From Pseudomonas farris (GTDB taxonomy: Bacteria > Pseudomonadota > Gammaproteobacteria > Pseudomonadales > Pseudomonadaceae), in the NCBI RefSeq assembly GCF_019145235.1, contig NZ_JAHSTV010000007.1:248001-312000 (forward strand): a DNA stretch of 64,000 nt. The letters run 5' to 3'. Shown piece by piece: positions 1 through 8,786 of the stretch. The position numbers were made by a program, and so were the translations under genes. The first letter of the stretch is position 1, and each line of letters opens with the position of its first letter. The notes below the pieces were generated by a model that made no database searches, was not told the origin of the DNA, and worked only from the letters and a program-made list of their open reading frames with translations.

Positions 1-304
1 CTTGCAGCAGCAGTTTGCGATCGATCAGGCCTTTGAGGGCCGATTCGCGCAGCATTTTTTCGTCGAGCAAGGAAGCATCGAAATCCTTGCCAAGCTGTTG
101 CATGAGCTGACGGCGTTGCATATCAACCGCCTGGTTCAGCTCGTTTTGACTGATTTCTTCACCGTTGACCTTGGCCGCATCCTGGCTGTTGGTCGTCGCC
201 TGGAAAATGGCCTCGATACCGGTGAAAGCCATCAGTACAACGATGATCCCGATAATGGTCTTGGCAATCCAGCCTTGTGAATTGTCCCTGATATTCTGCA
301 GCAT
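1..304 (-). CDS. ppiD: Peptidyl-prolyl cis-trans isomerase PpiD, N-terminal part (runs off the window)
   Basis: Only the first ~101 codons are present; the gene continues beyond base 1. PpiD is an inner-membrane-anchored periplasmic chaperone of the SurA/parvulin family that helps newly exported proteins fold near the Sec translocon. The start (MLQNIRDNSQGWIAKTIIG) is a short cytoplasmic tail, followed by one hydrophobic anchor at about residues 14-34 and then the SurA-like helical region (NGEEISQNELNQAV). The position after hupB and tRNA-Asp is the usual pseudomonad arrangement. The parvulin domain lies outside the window, so the call rests on the N-terminus and synteny. Confidence 0.9.
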   Translation of the reverse strand, partial: MLQNIRDNSQGWIAKTIIGIIVVLMAFTGIEAIFQATTNSQDAAKVNGEEISQNELNQAVDMQRRQLMQQLGKDFDASLLDEKMLRESALKGLIDRKLLLQ

Positions 305-370
305 GCGTCCCCCAGAAACGGTTGAACTTCAAAATTAGGCAACCGTGGAGCGTGGGTAGAATCCGGATAG

Positions 371-398
371 AAGAAAGGCGCATCCGAGGATGCGCCTT
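371..398 (-). terminator. Rho-independent terminator after tRNA-Asp
   Basis: A 10-bp perfect stem (376-385 with 388-397, very short loop) is followed on the minus strand by TTTCTTCT. It lies between tRNA-Asp and ppiD, so it probably ends the tRNA transcript and leaves ppiD to its own promoter. Confidence 0.75.
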
Positions 399-406
399 CT
401 CGTAAC

Positions 407-483
407 TGGCGGAGCGGACGGGACTCGAACCCGCGACCCCCGGCGTGACAGGCCGGTATTCTAACCGACTGAACTACCGCTCC
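407..483 (-). tRNA. tRNA-Asp (anticodon GTC)
   Basis: This is a 77-nt cloverleaf read on the minus strand, starting GGAGCGGTAGTTCAGTCGG and ending with an encoded CCA. The anticodon loop CCTGTCACG gives GUC. The T arm has the usual GGTTCGAGTCC. It lies between hupB and ppiD. Confidence 0.97.
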
Positions 484-536
484 GCTGCCAAGTCAGGAAT
501 GACCCCGACCCGGATAGGCAAAAACCTGAATCGAAC

Positions 537-809
537 TTAGTTGACAGCTTCTTTCAGTGCTTTACCGGCTTTGAAACCTGGCTTTTTGGCGGCGGCGATT
601 TCCAGCGTCTTACCGGTCTGTGGGTTACGACCGATGCGAGCAGGACGATCGGTCACGGAGAAGGTACCGAAACCAACCAGAACAACAGAGTCGCCAGCCT
701 TGAGAGCGCCAGTGACGGATTCGATTACAGCGTCCAGCGCACGGCCAGCAGCAGCTTTCGGGATATCAGCGGATGCAGCGATAGCATCAATCAGTTCCGA
801 CTTGTTCAC
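537..809 (-). CDS. hupB: DNA-binding protein HU-beta
   Basis: HU is a small dimeric nucleoid protein that bends DNA with little sequence preference. The 90-residue length is exactly that of the family. The start MNKSELIDAIA, the core GFGTFSVTDRPARIGRNPQTG and the flexible arm with the conserved RNPQTG tip (about residues 61-66) are all present. It follows lon on the same strand, about 150 bp downstream, which is the order seen in E. coli and Pseudomonas. hupB normally has its own strong promoters, and the A/T-rich gap 810-959 could hold them, but no single convincing one was identified. Confidence 0.97.
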   Translation of the reverse strand: MNKSELIDAIAASADIPKAAAGRALDAVIESVTGALKAGDSVVLVGFGTFSVTDRPARIGRNPQTGKTLEIAAAKKPGFKAGKALKEAVN

Positions 810-959
810 TCTAAGTCCCCTTATATCTATTTTGAGTTTGATTCTAAGTTTTTTGGTGAAAGCAAAAAAACGAGTGCTGAATGGCCTACAGACACTTAAG
901 AGCCGCTTTATAACAAGGGCTCTAAAAAACTGTCAACAAGCCCCCCAGGCAAATGCGTA

Positions 960-3356
960 CTAATGCGTGCTAATTCTTTCCTTAGAGTCAGACTCGCGTT
1001 TTTCATCCTTTGCAACGATCTCCGGAACCACATCCGGCAAGGGCTCCGGCGCGTATTGCAGCGCAATTTGCAGGACCTCGTCAATCCATTTAACTGGTTT
1101 AATCTGTAGATCTTGCTTGATATTGTCAGGAATTTCCTTCAGATCGCGTACGTTCTCTTCCGGAATGATCACCGTCTTGATTCCGCCACGGTGAGCCGCC
1201 AGCAGTTTTTCCTTCAAACCCCCGATCGCCAGCACTTGACCACGCAAGGTGATTTCGCCGGTCATGGCAACATCTGCGCGCACAGGAATGCCAGTCAATG
1301 CTGATACCAAGGCCGTGCACATGCCTACACCGGCGCTAGGGCCATCTTTCGGCGTTGCCCCTTCAGGCATATGGATATGCGTGTCGCGCTTCTCATGGAA
1401 GTCCAGAGGAATCCCCAGGCTCTTCGCACGGCTACGGACAACGGTCAGGGCTGCGGTGATCGACTCGACCATCACGTCACCCAGAGAACCCGTCTTGATT
1501 AACTGGCCTTTACCCGGCACGACCGCGGCTTCAATGGTCAGCAATTCGCCGCCCACCTGGGTCCACGCCAAGCCTGTGACTTGACCGATCTGATCCTGCG
1601 ACTCAGCCAGGCCGTAGCGGAATTTACGCACGCCCAGGAAGTGCTCGAGCATGTCGGCAGTGACCTTCACCGAGAAGCGTTTTTCCATCGCATGCTCTTT
1701 GACCGCCTTGCGGCAAACCTTGGCAATCTGGCGCTCCAGCCCACGTACACCGGCTTCGCGGGTGTAGTAGCGAATGATGTCGCGAATCGCTTCGGCGTCG
1801 AATTCCAGCTCGCCTTTTTTCAGACCGTTGGCCGTAATCTGCTTCGGCGAAAGGTATTTGACAGCGATGTTGATCTTCTCGTCTTCGGTGTAACCCGGCA
1901 GACGAATCACTTCCATTCGGTCCAGCAGTGCTGGCGGAATGTTCATCGAGTTGGAGGTGCACAGGAACATCACATCGGACAGGTCGTAATCGACTTCCAG
2001 ATAGTGATCGTTGAAGTTGTGGTTCTGCTCGGGATCGAGCACTTCCAGCAACGCCGACGCCGGATCGCCACGCATATCACTGCCCATTTTATCGATTTCA
2101 TCGAGCAGGAACAGCGGGTTGCGGACACCCACCTTTGTCATCTTTTGAATCAATCTTCCTGGCATCGAACCGATATAAGTCCGGCGATGACCACGAATTT
2201 CCGCCTCATCGCGCACACCACCGAGGGCCATACGGACGAATTTGCGGTTGGTGGCGTGAGCGATCGACTCCGCCAGAGAGGTTTTACCCACCCCTGGAGG
2301 ACCCACCAGGCACAGCACAGGACCACGAATCTTCTTCACGCGCTTCTGCACGGCGAGGTATTCGAGAATCCGCTCTTTGACTTCTTCCAGACCATAGTGG
2401 TCGGCGTCGAGAATGTCTTCGGCACGGGCAAGGTCCAGACGCACCTTGCTCTGAGCCTTCCACGGCACTTGAACCAGCCAGTCGATATACGAACGCACCA
2501 CCGTCGCTTCCGCGGACATTGGCGACATTTGCTTGAGCTTGTTCAGTTCGGCCTGGGCCTTGGCCAATGCATCTTTCGGCAGACCAGCGGCATCGATACG
2601 CTTTTTCAGCTCTTCGATTTCGTTGTGGCCTTCGTCGCTGTCGCCCAGCTCTTTCTGAATGGCCTTCATCTGCTCATTCAGGTAGTACTCGCGCTGGCTG
2701 CGCTCCATTTGCTTTTTAACGCGGCCGCGAATACGTTTTTCGACTTGCAGCAGATCGATCTCGGCATCCAGCAACGCCAGAACGTGCTCGACCCGGGCCG
2801 ACAAATCGATGATTTCGAGGATTTCCTGCTTCTGCTCGATCTTCAAGGCCATGTGCGCGGCCATGGTGTCAACCAGGCGACCTGGCTCGTCGATGCTGTT
2901 AAGCGACGACAGGACTTCAGCGGGGACTTTCTTGCCCAGCTGCACATATTGTTCGAACTGAGCCAGCAGGCTGCGGACAAACACTTCCGACTCGCGCTCA
3001 GGCGCGTCGACTTCGTCGATCAGCGAAACTTCGGCACGGCAGTGGCCGTCGACTTCGCTGAAGCGCTCCACGGCGCCCCGCTGCTCGCCTTCGACAAGAA
3101 CCTTGACCGTGCCGTCAGGCAGCTTGAGCAGCTGCAGAACGGTAGCGATGGTGCCTACGCGATAAAGTGCTTCTTCACCGGGATCGTCATCAGCGGGATT
3201 TCGCTGAGCCAGCAGAAGGATTTGCTTGTCGCCCGTCATCGCTGCCTCGAGGGCTTCGATGGATTTCTCGCGCCCCACGAACAGCGGGATAACCATGTGC
3301 GGATAAACCACGACATCACGCAATGGCAGGAGAGGCAATTCGATGGTTGTCTTCAT
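960..3356 (-). CDS. lon: ATP-dependent protease Lon (endopeptidase La)
   Basis: Lon is a cytoplasmic AAA+ serine protease that unfolds and degrades damaged proteins and short-lived regulators. The 798-residue protein has the N-terminal substrate-binding (LAN) domain from PLLPLRDVVVYPHM, a coiled-coil middle (RSQREYYLNEQMKAIQKELG), the Walker A motif GPPGVGKTSL, the Walker B motif LFLLDEIDKM, and the C-terminal protease domain with the Ser-Lys dyad (Ser674 in DGPSAG, Lys717 in LKEKLL). The start at 3356 is preferred over an upstream in-frame ATG because it matches the family start (MKTTIELPLLPLRD) and has GAGGCG about 5 nt upstream. A sigma32-like promoter lies upstream. Confidence 0.98.
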   Translation of the reverse strand: MKTTIELPLLPLRDVVVYPHMVIPLFVGREKSIEALEAAMTGDKQILLLAQRNPADDDPGEEALYRVGTIATVLQLLKLPDGTVKVLVEGEQRGAVERFSEVDGHCRAEVSLIDEVDAPERESEVFVRSLLAQFEQYVQLGKKVPAEVLSSLNSIDEPGRLVDTMAAHMALKIEQKQEILEIIDLSARVEHVLALLDAEIDLLQVEKRIRGRVKKQMERSQREYYLNEQMKAIQKELGDSDEGHNEIEELKKRIDAAGLPKDALAKAQAELNKLKQMSPMSAEATVVRSYIDWLVQVPWKAQSKVRLDLARAEDILDADHYGLEEVKERILEYLAVQKRVKKIRGPVLCLVGPPGVGKTSLAESIAHATNRKFVRMALGGVRDEAEIRGHRRTYIGSMPGRLIQKMTKVGVRNPLFLLDEIDKMGSDMRGDPASALLEVLDPEQNHNFNDHYLEVDYDLSDVMFLCTSNSMNIPPALLDRMEVIRLPGYTEDEKINIAVKYLSPKQITANGLKKGELEFDAEAIRDIIRYYTREAGVRGLERQIAKVCRKAVKEHAMEKRFSVKVTADMLEHFLGVRKFRYGLAESQDQIGQVTGLAWTQVGGELLTIEAAVVPGKGQLIKTGSLGDVMVESITAALTVVRSRAKSLGIPLDFHEKRDTHIHMPEGATPKDGPSAGVGMCTALVSALTGIPVRADVAMTGEITLRGQVLAIGGLKEKLLAAHRGGIKTVIIPEENVRDLKEIPDNIKQDLQIKPVKWIDEVLQIALQYAPEPLPDVVPEIVAKDEKRESDSKERISTH

Positions 3357-3416
3357 GATTTCGCCTCTACGGCGGCCATAAGGCCGTAAACAGATGGATG
3401 TAAGCTTGAAACCAAG

Positions 3417-3444
3417 ATGGGGGCTGTTTTCAAAAAAAACAAGC
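3417..3444 (-). promoter_or_regulatory. Candidate sigma32 (heat-shock) promoter of lon
   Basis: On the minus strand, CTTGTTT (partial match to the -35 CTTGAAA) is followed after 14 nt by CCCCATCT, a full match to the sigma32 -10 core. It lies about 60-85 bp upstream of the lon start, and lon is a classical heat-shock gene. The -35 match is imperfect, so this is inference. Confidence 0.5.
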
Positions 3445-3467
3445 GCAAATAAAATGTTAAAACGCGT

Positions 3468-3496
3468 TAAAAGCAAAGGGGCCCGAAGGCCCCTTC
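3468..3496 (-). terminator. Rho-independent terminator after clpX
   Basis: On the minus strand an 8-bp stem AAGGGGCC/GGCCCCTT closed by a TTCG tetraloop is followed by TGCTTTTA. It starts about 20 bp after the clpX stop codon and separates clpX from lon. Confidence 0.85.
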
Positions 3497-3517
3497 TTTA
3501 TTTCAGCAGTGTGACGC

Positions 3518-4801
3518 TTAGGCGTCTGGCGCTGCCTTGGCAGCCGGCTCACTGTTTTCGTAGATATACAGTGGCTTGGACTTACCTTCTATAACGCTTT
3601 CATCGATCACTACTTTACTCACCTCGGACTGCGAGGGGATTTCATACATAGTGTCGAGCAATACACCTTCGAGGATCGAGCGCAGTCCACGGGCACCGGT
3701 TTTGCGTTCCAGAGCACGTTTGGCGACCGATTTCAGCGCGTCGGCCCGGAATTCCAGGTCCACGCCTTCCATCTCGAACAGCTTGGCATACTGCTTGGTC
3801 AGAGCATTTTTCGGCTCGGTGAGAATCTGCATCAACGCAGCCTCATCAAGCTCGTCCAGCGTGGCAAGTACCGGCAGACGACCGACGAATTCCGGGATCA
3901 GACCGAACTTGACCAAGTCGTCAGGTTCGACTTCACGCAGGGACTCACCGACTTTCTTGCCTTCTTCCTTGCTACGAACTTCCGCGTTGAAACCGATGCC
4001 GCCCTTGGTGGAACGGTTTTGAATAACCTTTTCCAGACCGGAGAACGCACCACCGCAGATGAACAGGATGTTACGGGTGTCGACCTGAAGGAATTCCTGC
4101 TGCGGGTGCTTGCGACCACCTTGAGGTGGAACGGAAGCGACCGTGCCTTCAATCAACTTGAGCAGGGCCTGCTGCACGCCTTCACCGGAAACGTCCCGGG
4201 TGATCGACGGGTTGTCAGACTTGCGCGAGATCTTGTCGATCTCATCGATGTAGACGATGCCCATCTGGGCTTTTTCTACATCGTAATCGCACTTCTGCAG
4301 CAGCTTCTGAATGATGTTCTCGACATCTTCACCGACATAACCCGCCTCGGTGAGGGTGGTTGCGTCGGCGATGGTGAACGGAACGTTCAGCAAGCGGGCC
4401 AGTGTTTCGGCAAGCAGGGTTTTACCCGAGCCTGTCGGGCCGATCAGCAAGATGTTGCTTTTGCCGAGTTCGACGTCGTCATTCTTTTTGTCACGCTGGT
4501 TCAAACGCTTGTAGTGGTTGTACACCGCTACGGCCAGAACCTTTTTCGCACGTTCCTGACCAATCACGTACTGATCAAGGATGCCGCTGATTTCTTTAGG
4601 CGAAGGCAATTTATGCGCGCTGCTTTCGGCCTGGGCTTCCTGCACCTCCTCACGGATGATGTCATTGCACAGGTCGACGCACTCGTCGCAGATAAAGACC
4701 GAGGGGCCGGCAATCAATTTGCGTACTTCATGCTGGCTTTTGCCACAGAAGGAGCAATAGAGCAGCTTGCCGTTGTCCTCGCCGTTGCGGGTGTCAGTCA
4801 T
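3518..4801 (-). CDS. clpX: ATP-dependent Clp protease ATP-binding subunit ClpX
   Basis: ClpX is the hexameric AAA+ unfoldase that recognises tagged substrates and feeds them into ClpP. The 427 residues begin with a zinc-binding domain (C16-x2-C19 and C38-x2-C41), followed by the Walker A motif GPTGSGKT, the Walker B motif VYIDEIDK and sensor II near the C-terminus (RKTGARGLRSILE). The start at 4801 (MTDTRNGEDNGK) fits the family; an in-frame ATG 33 bp upstream would add a non-homologous tail. It lies about 110 bp downstream of clpP on the same strand. Confidence 0.98.
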   Translation of the reverse strand: MTDTRNGEDNGKLLYCSFCGKSQHEVRKLIAGPSVFICDECVDLCNDIIREEVQEAQAESSAHKLPSPKEISGILDQYVIGQERAKKVLAVAVYNHYKRLNQRDKKNDDVELGKSNILLIGPTGSGKTLLAETLARLLNVPFTIADATTLTEAGYVGEDVENIIQKLLQKCDYDVEKAQMGIVYIDEIDKISRKSDNPSITRDVSGEGVQQALLKLIEGTVASVPPQGGRKHPQQEFLQVDTRNILFICGGAFSGLEKVIQNRSTKGGIGFNAEVRSKEEGKKVGESLREVEPDDLVKFGLIPEFVGRLPVLATLDELDEAALMQILTEPKNALTKQYAKLFEMEGVDLEFRADALKSVAKRALERKTGARGLRSILEGVLLDTMYEIPSQSEVSKVVIDESVIEGKSKPLYIYENSEPAAKAAPDA

Positions 4802-4849
4802 TCGTTCGATCCAAATCCGATAGGCTTGCAACACAAGATGAAGGCTATT

Positions 4850-4869
4850 GCGGGCTTTTTCAAGCCCGC
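4850..4869 (-). other. GC-rich hairpin between clpP and clpX
   Basis: A perfect 8-bp stem GCGGGCTT/AAGCCCGC with a GAAA loop lies between the clpP stop and the clpX start. It is not followed by a run of T on the minus strand. It could therefore be an attenuator or mRNA-stabilising or processing hairpin that sets the clpP:clpX ratio, rather than a full terminator. That role is inference. Confidence 0.5.
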
Positions 4870-4913
4870 CGGTGATCAGACCAGCTGACCAACCCTATTT
4901 TGAGCTGCTTATT

Positions 4914-5549
4914 TTAAGCGGGGCGCTGGTTGATCACTTCATCGATCAACCCGTATTCACGCGCCGCTTCTGCACTCATGAAATTATCGCGGTTGGTATC
5001 GCGCTCGATTTCTTCAAGAGTGCGCCCGCTATGCTTGGCCATCAGCGTGTTGAGACGCTCACGAATGAAGAGGATTTCCTTGGCATGGATTTCGATATCC
5101 GAGGCCTGGCCCTGGAAACCGCCCAGTGGCTGGTGAATCATCACACGCGAGTTCGGCAGGCAGTAACGCTTGCCTTGGGCACCGGCCGTCAGCAGAAACG
5201 CGCCCATGCTGCACGCTTGACCGATACAGGTGGTCGACACGTTTGGCTTGATGAACTGCATGGTGTCATAGATCGACATGCCCGCCGTCACCGAACCGCC
5301 CGGCGAGTTGATATAGAGATGGATGTCCTTGTCCGGGTTTTCCGCTTCAAGGAACAGCAGTTGCGCACAGATCAGGTTGGCCATGTAGTCCTCTACCGGA
5401 CCAACCAGAAAAATCACTCGCTCCTTGAGAAGGCGCGAGTAGATGTCATAGGCGCGCTCGCCACGAGCAGACTGCTCGACAACCATCGGGACCAAGCCGC
5501 CTGCGGCCTGGATATCAGAGTTCTGCTGAATATACGAATTACGGAACAT
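4914..5549 (-). CDS. clpP: ATP-dependent Clp protease proteolytic subunit ClpP
   Basis: ClpP forms the two-ring tetradecameric serine peptidase chamber that partners ClpX and ClpA. The 211-residue protein carries the full triad: Ser114 in GQACSMGAF, His139 in VMIHQP and Asp188 in DTNRDNF. The handle region (NSPGGSVTAG) is also intact. The N-terminal ~15 residues look like the usual autocleaved propeptide. It sits between tig and clpX on the same strand, the standard order for gamma-proteobacteria. Confidence 0.98.
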   Translation of the reverse strand: MFRNSYIQQNSDIQAAGGLVPMVVEQSARGERAYDIYSRLLKERVIFLVGPVEDYMANLICAQLLFLEAENPDKDIHLYINSPGGSVTAGMSIYDTMQFIKPNVSTTCIGQACSMGAFLLTAGAQGKRYCLPNSRVMIHQPLGGFQGQASDIEIHAKEILFIRERLNTLMAKHSGRTLEEIERDTNRDNFMSAEAAREYGLIDEVINQRPA

Positions 5550-5588
5550 GCTCTGCAGTCACTCCCAAATAGTTATGTCTTGAATACG

Positions 5589-5616
5589 CATAAGCCAGCA
5601 CGAAGGCTGGCTTATG
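5589..5616 (-). other. Strong hairpin between tig and clpP
   Basis: A perfect 11-bp stem (5589-5599 with 5606-5616, arm GCTGGCTTATG) lies after the tig stop codon. There is no clear T-run on the minus strand, so it may be a partial terminator or a 3'-end protecting stem in a tig-clpP readthrough mRNA. Confidence 0.45.
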
Positions 5617-5642
5617 GTGTGTACTTCTTACCGCAAAAACAA

Positions 5643-6953
5643 TCAGTCGGCTTGTGGAGCTTCTACCGGCTTGACCGCTTCTTCGTAAGAGACCGATTTG
5701 TCGGTCACGCTAGCTTTCTGCAGAACAGTATCCACAACTTGTTCTTCCAGCACAACCGAACGGACTTCGTTCAGTTGCTGGTCGTTCTTGTAGTACCAAG
5801 ACACAACCTGCTCAGGCTCCTGGTAAGCCGAAGCCATTTCCTGAATCATCTCGCGAACGCGGGCTTCGTCAGGCTTGAGGTCGAATTGCTTGACCACTTC
5901 AGCCACGATCAGACCCAGCACAACGCGGCGCTTGGCTTGCTCTTCAAACAGCTCGGCCGGCAGTTGGTCAGGCTTGATGTTGCCGCCGAACTGCTGAACA
6001 GCCTGCACGCGCAGACGGTCAACTTCGTTGGACAGCAGAGCCTTTGGCACTTCGATCGGGTTGGTGGCCAGCAGACCGTCCATAACCTGATTCTTGACCT
6101 TGGATTTGATCGCCTGACGCAGTTCGCGCTCCATGTTCTTGCGAACTTCGGTGCGGAAGCCTTCCAGACCGGTTTCCTTGATGCCGAATTGAGCGAAGAA
6201 CTCTTCGGTCAGCTCAGGCAGTTTAGGCTCGGAAACGGTGTTCACGGTTACGGTGAACTCAGCGGCTTTGCCTGCCAGGTCGAGGTTCTGATAGTCCTCT
6301 GGGAAGGTCAGGTTCAGAACGCGCTCTTCGCCAGCTTTAGCGCCAACCAGACCGTCTTCGAAGCCAGGGATCATGCGACCGGAACCCAGTACCAGCTGGG
6401 TGCCTTTGGCGGAACCGCCAGCAAACACTTCACCGTCGACTTTGCCGACGAAATCGATGTTCAGTTGATCTTCGTTCTGAGCAGCGCGATCGGCAACTTC
6501 GAAACGGGTGTTCTGCTTGCGCAGGATTTCCAGCATCTTGTCCAGATCGGCATCAGCCACGTCAGCGCTCAGGCGCTCGACAGTGATACCTTCGAAACCG
6601 GCAACGGTGAACTCCGGGAAAACTTCGAAAATTGCGACGTATTCCAGATCTTTGCCAGCTTCCATCGATTTAGGCTCGATCGAAGGAGCGCCAGCCGGGT
6701 TCAGCTTCTGCTCGACAACAGCTTCGTAGAAGGAAGACTGGATCACATCGCCCACGGCTTCTTGACGTGCATCAGCACCGAAACGGCGCTTGATTTCACT
6801 CATAGGCACTTTGCCTGGACGGAAGCCAGCGATCTTGGCCTTTTGGGCAGTCTGCTGCAGACGCTTGTTGACCTGAGTCTCGATGCGCTCAGCCGGCACG
6901 GTGATGCTCATGCGGCGCTCAAGAGCAGAAGTATTTTCAACAGAAACTTGCAT
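5643..6953 (-). CDS. tig: Trigger factor (ribosome-associated chaperone and prolyl isomerase)
   Basis: Trigger factor docks at the ribosomal exit tunnel (L23) and shields nascent chains. The 436-residue protein has the N-terminal ribosome-binding domain with the signature GFRPGKVP at residues 43-50. The middle FKBP-type prolyl isomerase domain (about 150-245) and the C-terminal helical arm domain follow. The start at 6953 (MQVSVENTSALERRM) matches the family and has AACGAGGAATATCC just upstream; the ATG 18 bp earlier has no homology. The gene is intact, but its 5' leader is interrupted by a group II intron 50 bp upstream of the start. Confidence 0.98.
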   Translation of the reverse strand: MQVSVENTSALERRMSITVPAERIETQVNKRLQQTAQKAKIAGFRPGKVPMSEIKRRFGADARQEAVGDVIQSSFYEAVVEQKLNPAGAPSIEPKSMEAGKDLEYVAIFEVFPEFTVAGFEGITVERLSADVADADLDKMLEILRKQNTRFEVADRAAQNEDQLNIDFVGKVDGEVFAGGSAKGTQLVLGSGRMIPGFEDGLVGAKAGEERVLNLTFPEDYQNLDLAGKAAEFTVTVNTVSEPKLPELTEEFFAQFGIKETGLEGFRTEVRKNMERELRQAIKSKVKNQVMDGLLATNPIEVPKALLSNEVDRLRVQAVQQFGGNIKPDQLPAELFEEQAKRRVVLGLIVAEVVKQFDLKPDEARVREMIQEMASAYQEPEQVVSWYYKNDQQLNEVRSVVLEEQVVDTVLQKASVTDKSVSYEEAVKPVEAPQAD

Positions 6954-7044
6954 GGATATTCCTCGTTGCACAGACGTTAGCCGGCCGTTTCCGACCCCAG
7001 AATGTCGGGTAGAGATGGGCCATTACTGGCCCACCTCCCCCTAA

Positions 7045-7078
7045 GAACCGTACGTGCGAGTTTCCCCGCATACGGCTC
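7045..7078 (-). ncRNA. Group II intron domain V
   Basis: This is the 34-nt catalytic hairpin GAGCCGTATGCG...CGCACGTACGGTTC with a GAAA-type loop, the most conserved part of group II ribozymes. It lies just downstream of the maturase stop codon and precedes domain VI and the intron 3' end, as required for an active ribozyme. Confidence 0.93.
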
Positions 7079-7082
7079 GGGC

Positions 7083-8786
7083 CTAATCAAAACCCCCGGT
7101 AAGGGGAGCCGGTTTGTTCACTGTCAATCCGCGAGCGTGTAGCCGCTGGTGACAAAGGGGGTGCAATAGTACCCGGTTATTTAGGGAGTCTCCACCGCCT
7201 TTTGTGCGGTACAGAATGTGGTGATCATGCCACCCCGTCTCCTTCGTAATCGGTAACTTACACATTGGACACAATCCTTTCTGACTCTGGAAAAGGCTCA
7301 AAATTTGCTTACGGTACGCCAGCCTTTTGAGCATCTGTTCCATACGCCTTTTCTCACCCATTTCCTCCATAGAAGGATCGAAGGGGTTGTACTCCCCACT
7401 CACCTTCTTGTGTCGTTCGATCGGAGTGCTCGCTAGCGAGTACAACTCGATCGTTCGCATCTCTCCCTTGTCATTCATCGTCGCGGTAGCAAACACCCCT
7501 TTCCGCCCCTTCATGGGTTTAAAGTATTTTGCTCCGATCCACTGGAGTGTTTTCTTAGGGTGTCGCCGTTTTGCCCAACGCCATAGAGCCAGAAAGATCA
7601 TGTAATCCATGCGGCTATACGCTTTCTTGGCTACCACAGGCTGGTGATAGAACGCCCAGCCACGCAGTATCGGATTCAGCTGTCGGATCAGATCCTCCTG
7701 CCTTACCGTTTTGCTGGTACTGATGACCTCCCTTATCTTGCTATAGAACGCTTTCACGTTTTTCTTGCTTGGCTTGATCAGAAGCTTCCCATCGTACTTG
7801 CGGAAATTCCAACCTAGAAAGTCAAAGCCTTCCTTTATATGGACGACACGCGTCTTCTCGAGTGACAACTGCAGCCCCCGCACTGCTAGGAACTGCTCTA
7901 CCCAAGGTCTGACTTCAGTTTCCAGCACCTCTCGCGAGGTTCCGGTTATCACAAAGTCATCCGCGTAACGCACCACATTGATTTTCAGCTTCTTGGCCTT
8001 GGTCACACCCAGATGTTGCTTAAGTTGTGACTCCAGCCCATCCAGCACCAGATTCGCCAAGCTGGGCGAGACAATCCCGCCCTGTGGCGTACCGGCATCC
8101 GTTGCCTGTAGCTGGCCTTTATGAATCACGCCAGCTTTCAACCATTTTCGGAGAGTCACCTTATCCGTTGGGACGTTGGTGATAAGCCAATCATGATTGA
8201 TATGGTCAAAGCAGCCTTTGATGTCCGCCTCCAAAACCCATTGGGCCGAAACCTTCTTGGATAGGCATACGAACAACTGCCCCATTGCATCCGCCGTAGA
8301 TCGCTCGATCCTAAAGCCGTAGCTGTTTGGATCGCCGGTGGTTTCTGCAATGGGTGCCAGAGCAAGCAAATACAACGCCTGCATTGCCCTGTCCGTCATG
8401 GTCGGAATGCCCAGAGGGCGCTCCTTTCCATTTGACTTCGGAATAAACACACGTCGTAAAGGCCGTGGCTTATAACCGTGGCGCTTCAACCCATTTGCCG
8501 CCTTCCATTTGGCATCGGGTGTATCCCAGAGCACGCGGTCGACTCCCGCCGTGCGCTTACCCTGGTTTTCAGTGACTCGCCGTACGGCCAAGTATCTGGC
8601 CGAGCGTGAGCGGGTCAGCATCCGCTGCAAGGCTTTCACCCTGCGCCAGTTGCCTTCCCGACAAGCCTTCGCAATCCGTATCTGCATCGCCCGGACATTC
8701 CGCTGAACACGCCACCAATCGATGTCATGCCATTGTTGCGGAGCGCCGGAAGGCGCAGACACGGCCAATTGGCTATGTTCTAACAT
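7083..8786 (-). CDS. ltrA: Group II intron reverse transcriptase/maturase with HNH endonuclease domain
   Basis: The multifunctional intron-encoded protein helps the intron fold and splice, and it performs retrohoming by target-primed reverse transcription. The 567 residues show an N-terminal RT-0/RT domain (GKRTAGVDRVLWD, RRVFIPKSNGKERPLGIP). The catalytic YADD is at residues 274-277, and the PQGGIVSPSLANL motif precedes it. A maturase/X domain follows (RGWAFYHQPVV...). The C-terminal HNH nuclease (about 500-567) has two CxxC-like pairs, the HH pair in WHDHHI, and N and H residues in NNRVLLHPLCHQRLH. All catalytic residues seen are intact, so the element could be mobile. A GAGAGGAAGG Shine-Dalgarno precedes the ATG. 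Confidence 0.95.
   Translation of the reverse strand: MLEHSQLAVSAPSGAPQQWHDIDWWRVQRNVRAMQIRIAKACREGNWRRVKALQRMLTRSRSARYLAVRRVTENQGKRTAGVDRVLWDTPDAKWKAANGLKRHGYKPRPLRRVFIPKSNGKERPLGIPTMTDRAMQALYLLALAPIAETTGDPNSYGFRIERSTADAMGQLFVCLSKKVSAQWVLEADIKGCFDHINHDWLITNVPTDKVTLRKWLKAGVIHKGQLQATDAGTPQGGIVSPSLANLVLDGLESQLKQHLGVTKAKKLKINVVRYADDFVITGTSREVLETEVRPWVEQFLAVRGLQLSLEKTRVVHIKEGFDFLGWNFRKYDGKLLIKPSKKNVKAFYSKIREVISTSKTVRQEDLIRQLNPILRGWAFYHQPVVAKKAYSRMDYMIFLALWRWAKRRHPKKTLQWIGAKYFKPMKGRKGVFATATMNDKGEMRTIELYSLASTPIERHKKVSGEYNPFDPSMEEMGEKRRMEQMLKRLAYRKQILSLFQSQKGLCPMCKLPITKETGWHDHHILYRTKGGGDSLNNRVLLHPLCHQRLHARGLTVNKPAPLTGGFD

Noticed and set aside
1581..3389. 602-codon open frame antisense to lon
   Set aside because: Its composition is typical of an antisense shadow in GC-rich coding DNA; lon on the other strand has complete motifs.
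5589..5616. Hairpin between tig and clpP as a full transcription terminator
   Set aside because: It has a strong stem but no T-run on the minus strand, so it is listed only as a hairpin.
4848..6980. 710-codon open frame antisense to clpP and tig
   Set aside because: It spans two well-identified minus-strand genes and the gap between them and lacks any family pattern.
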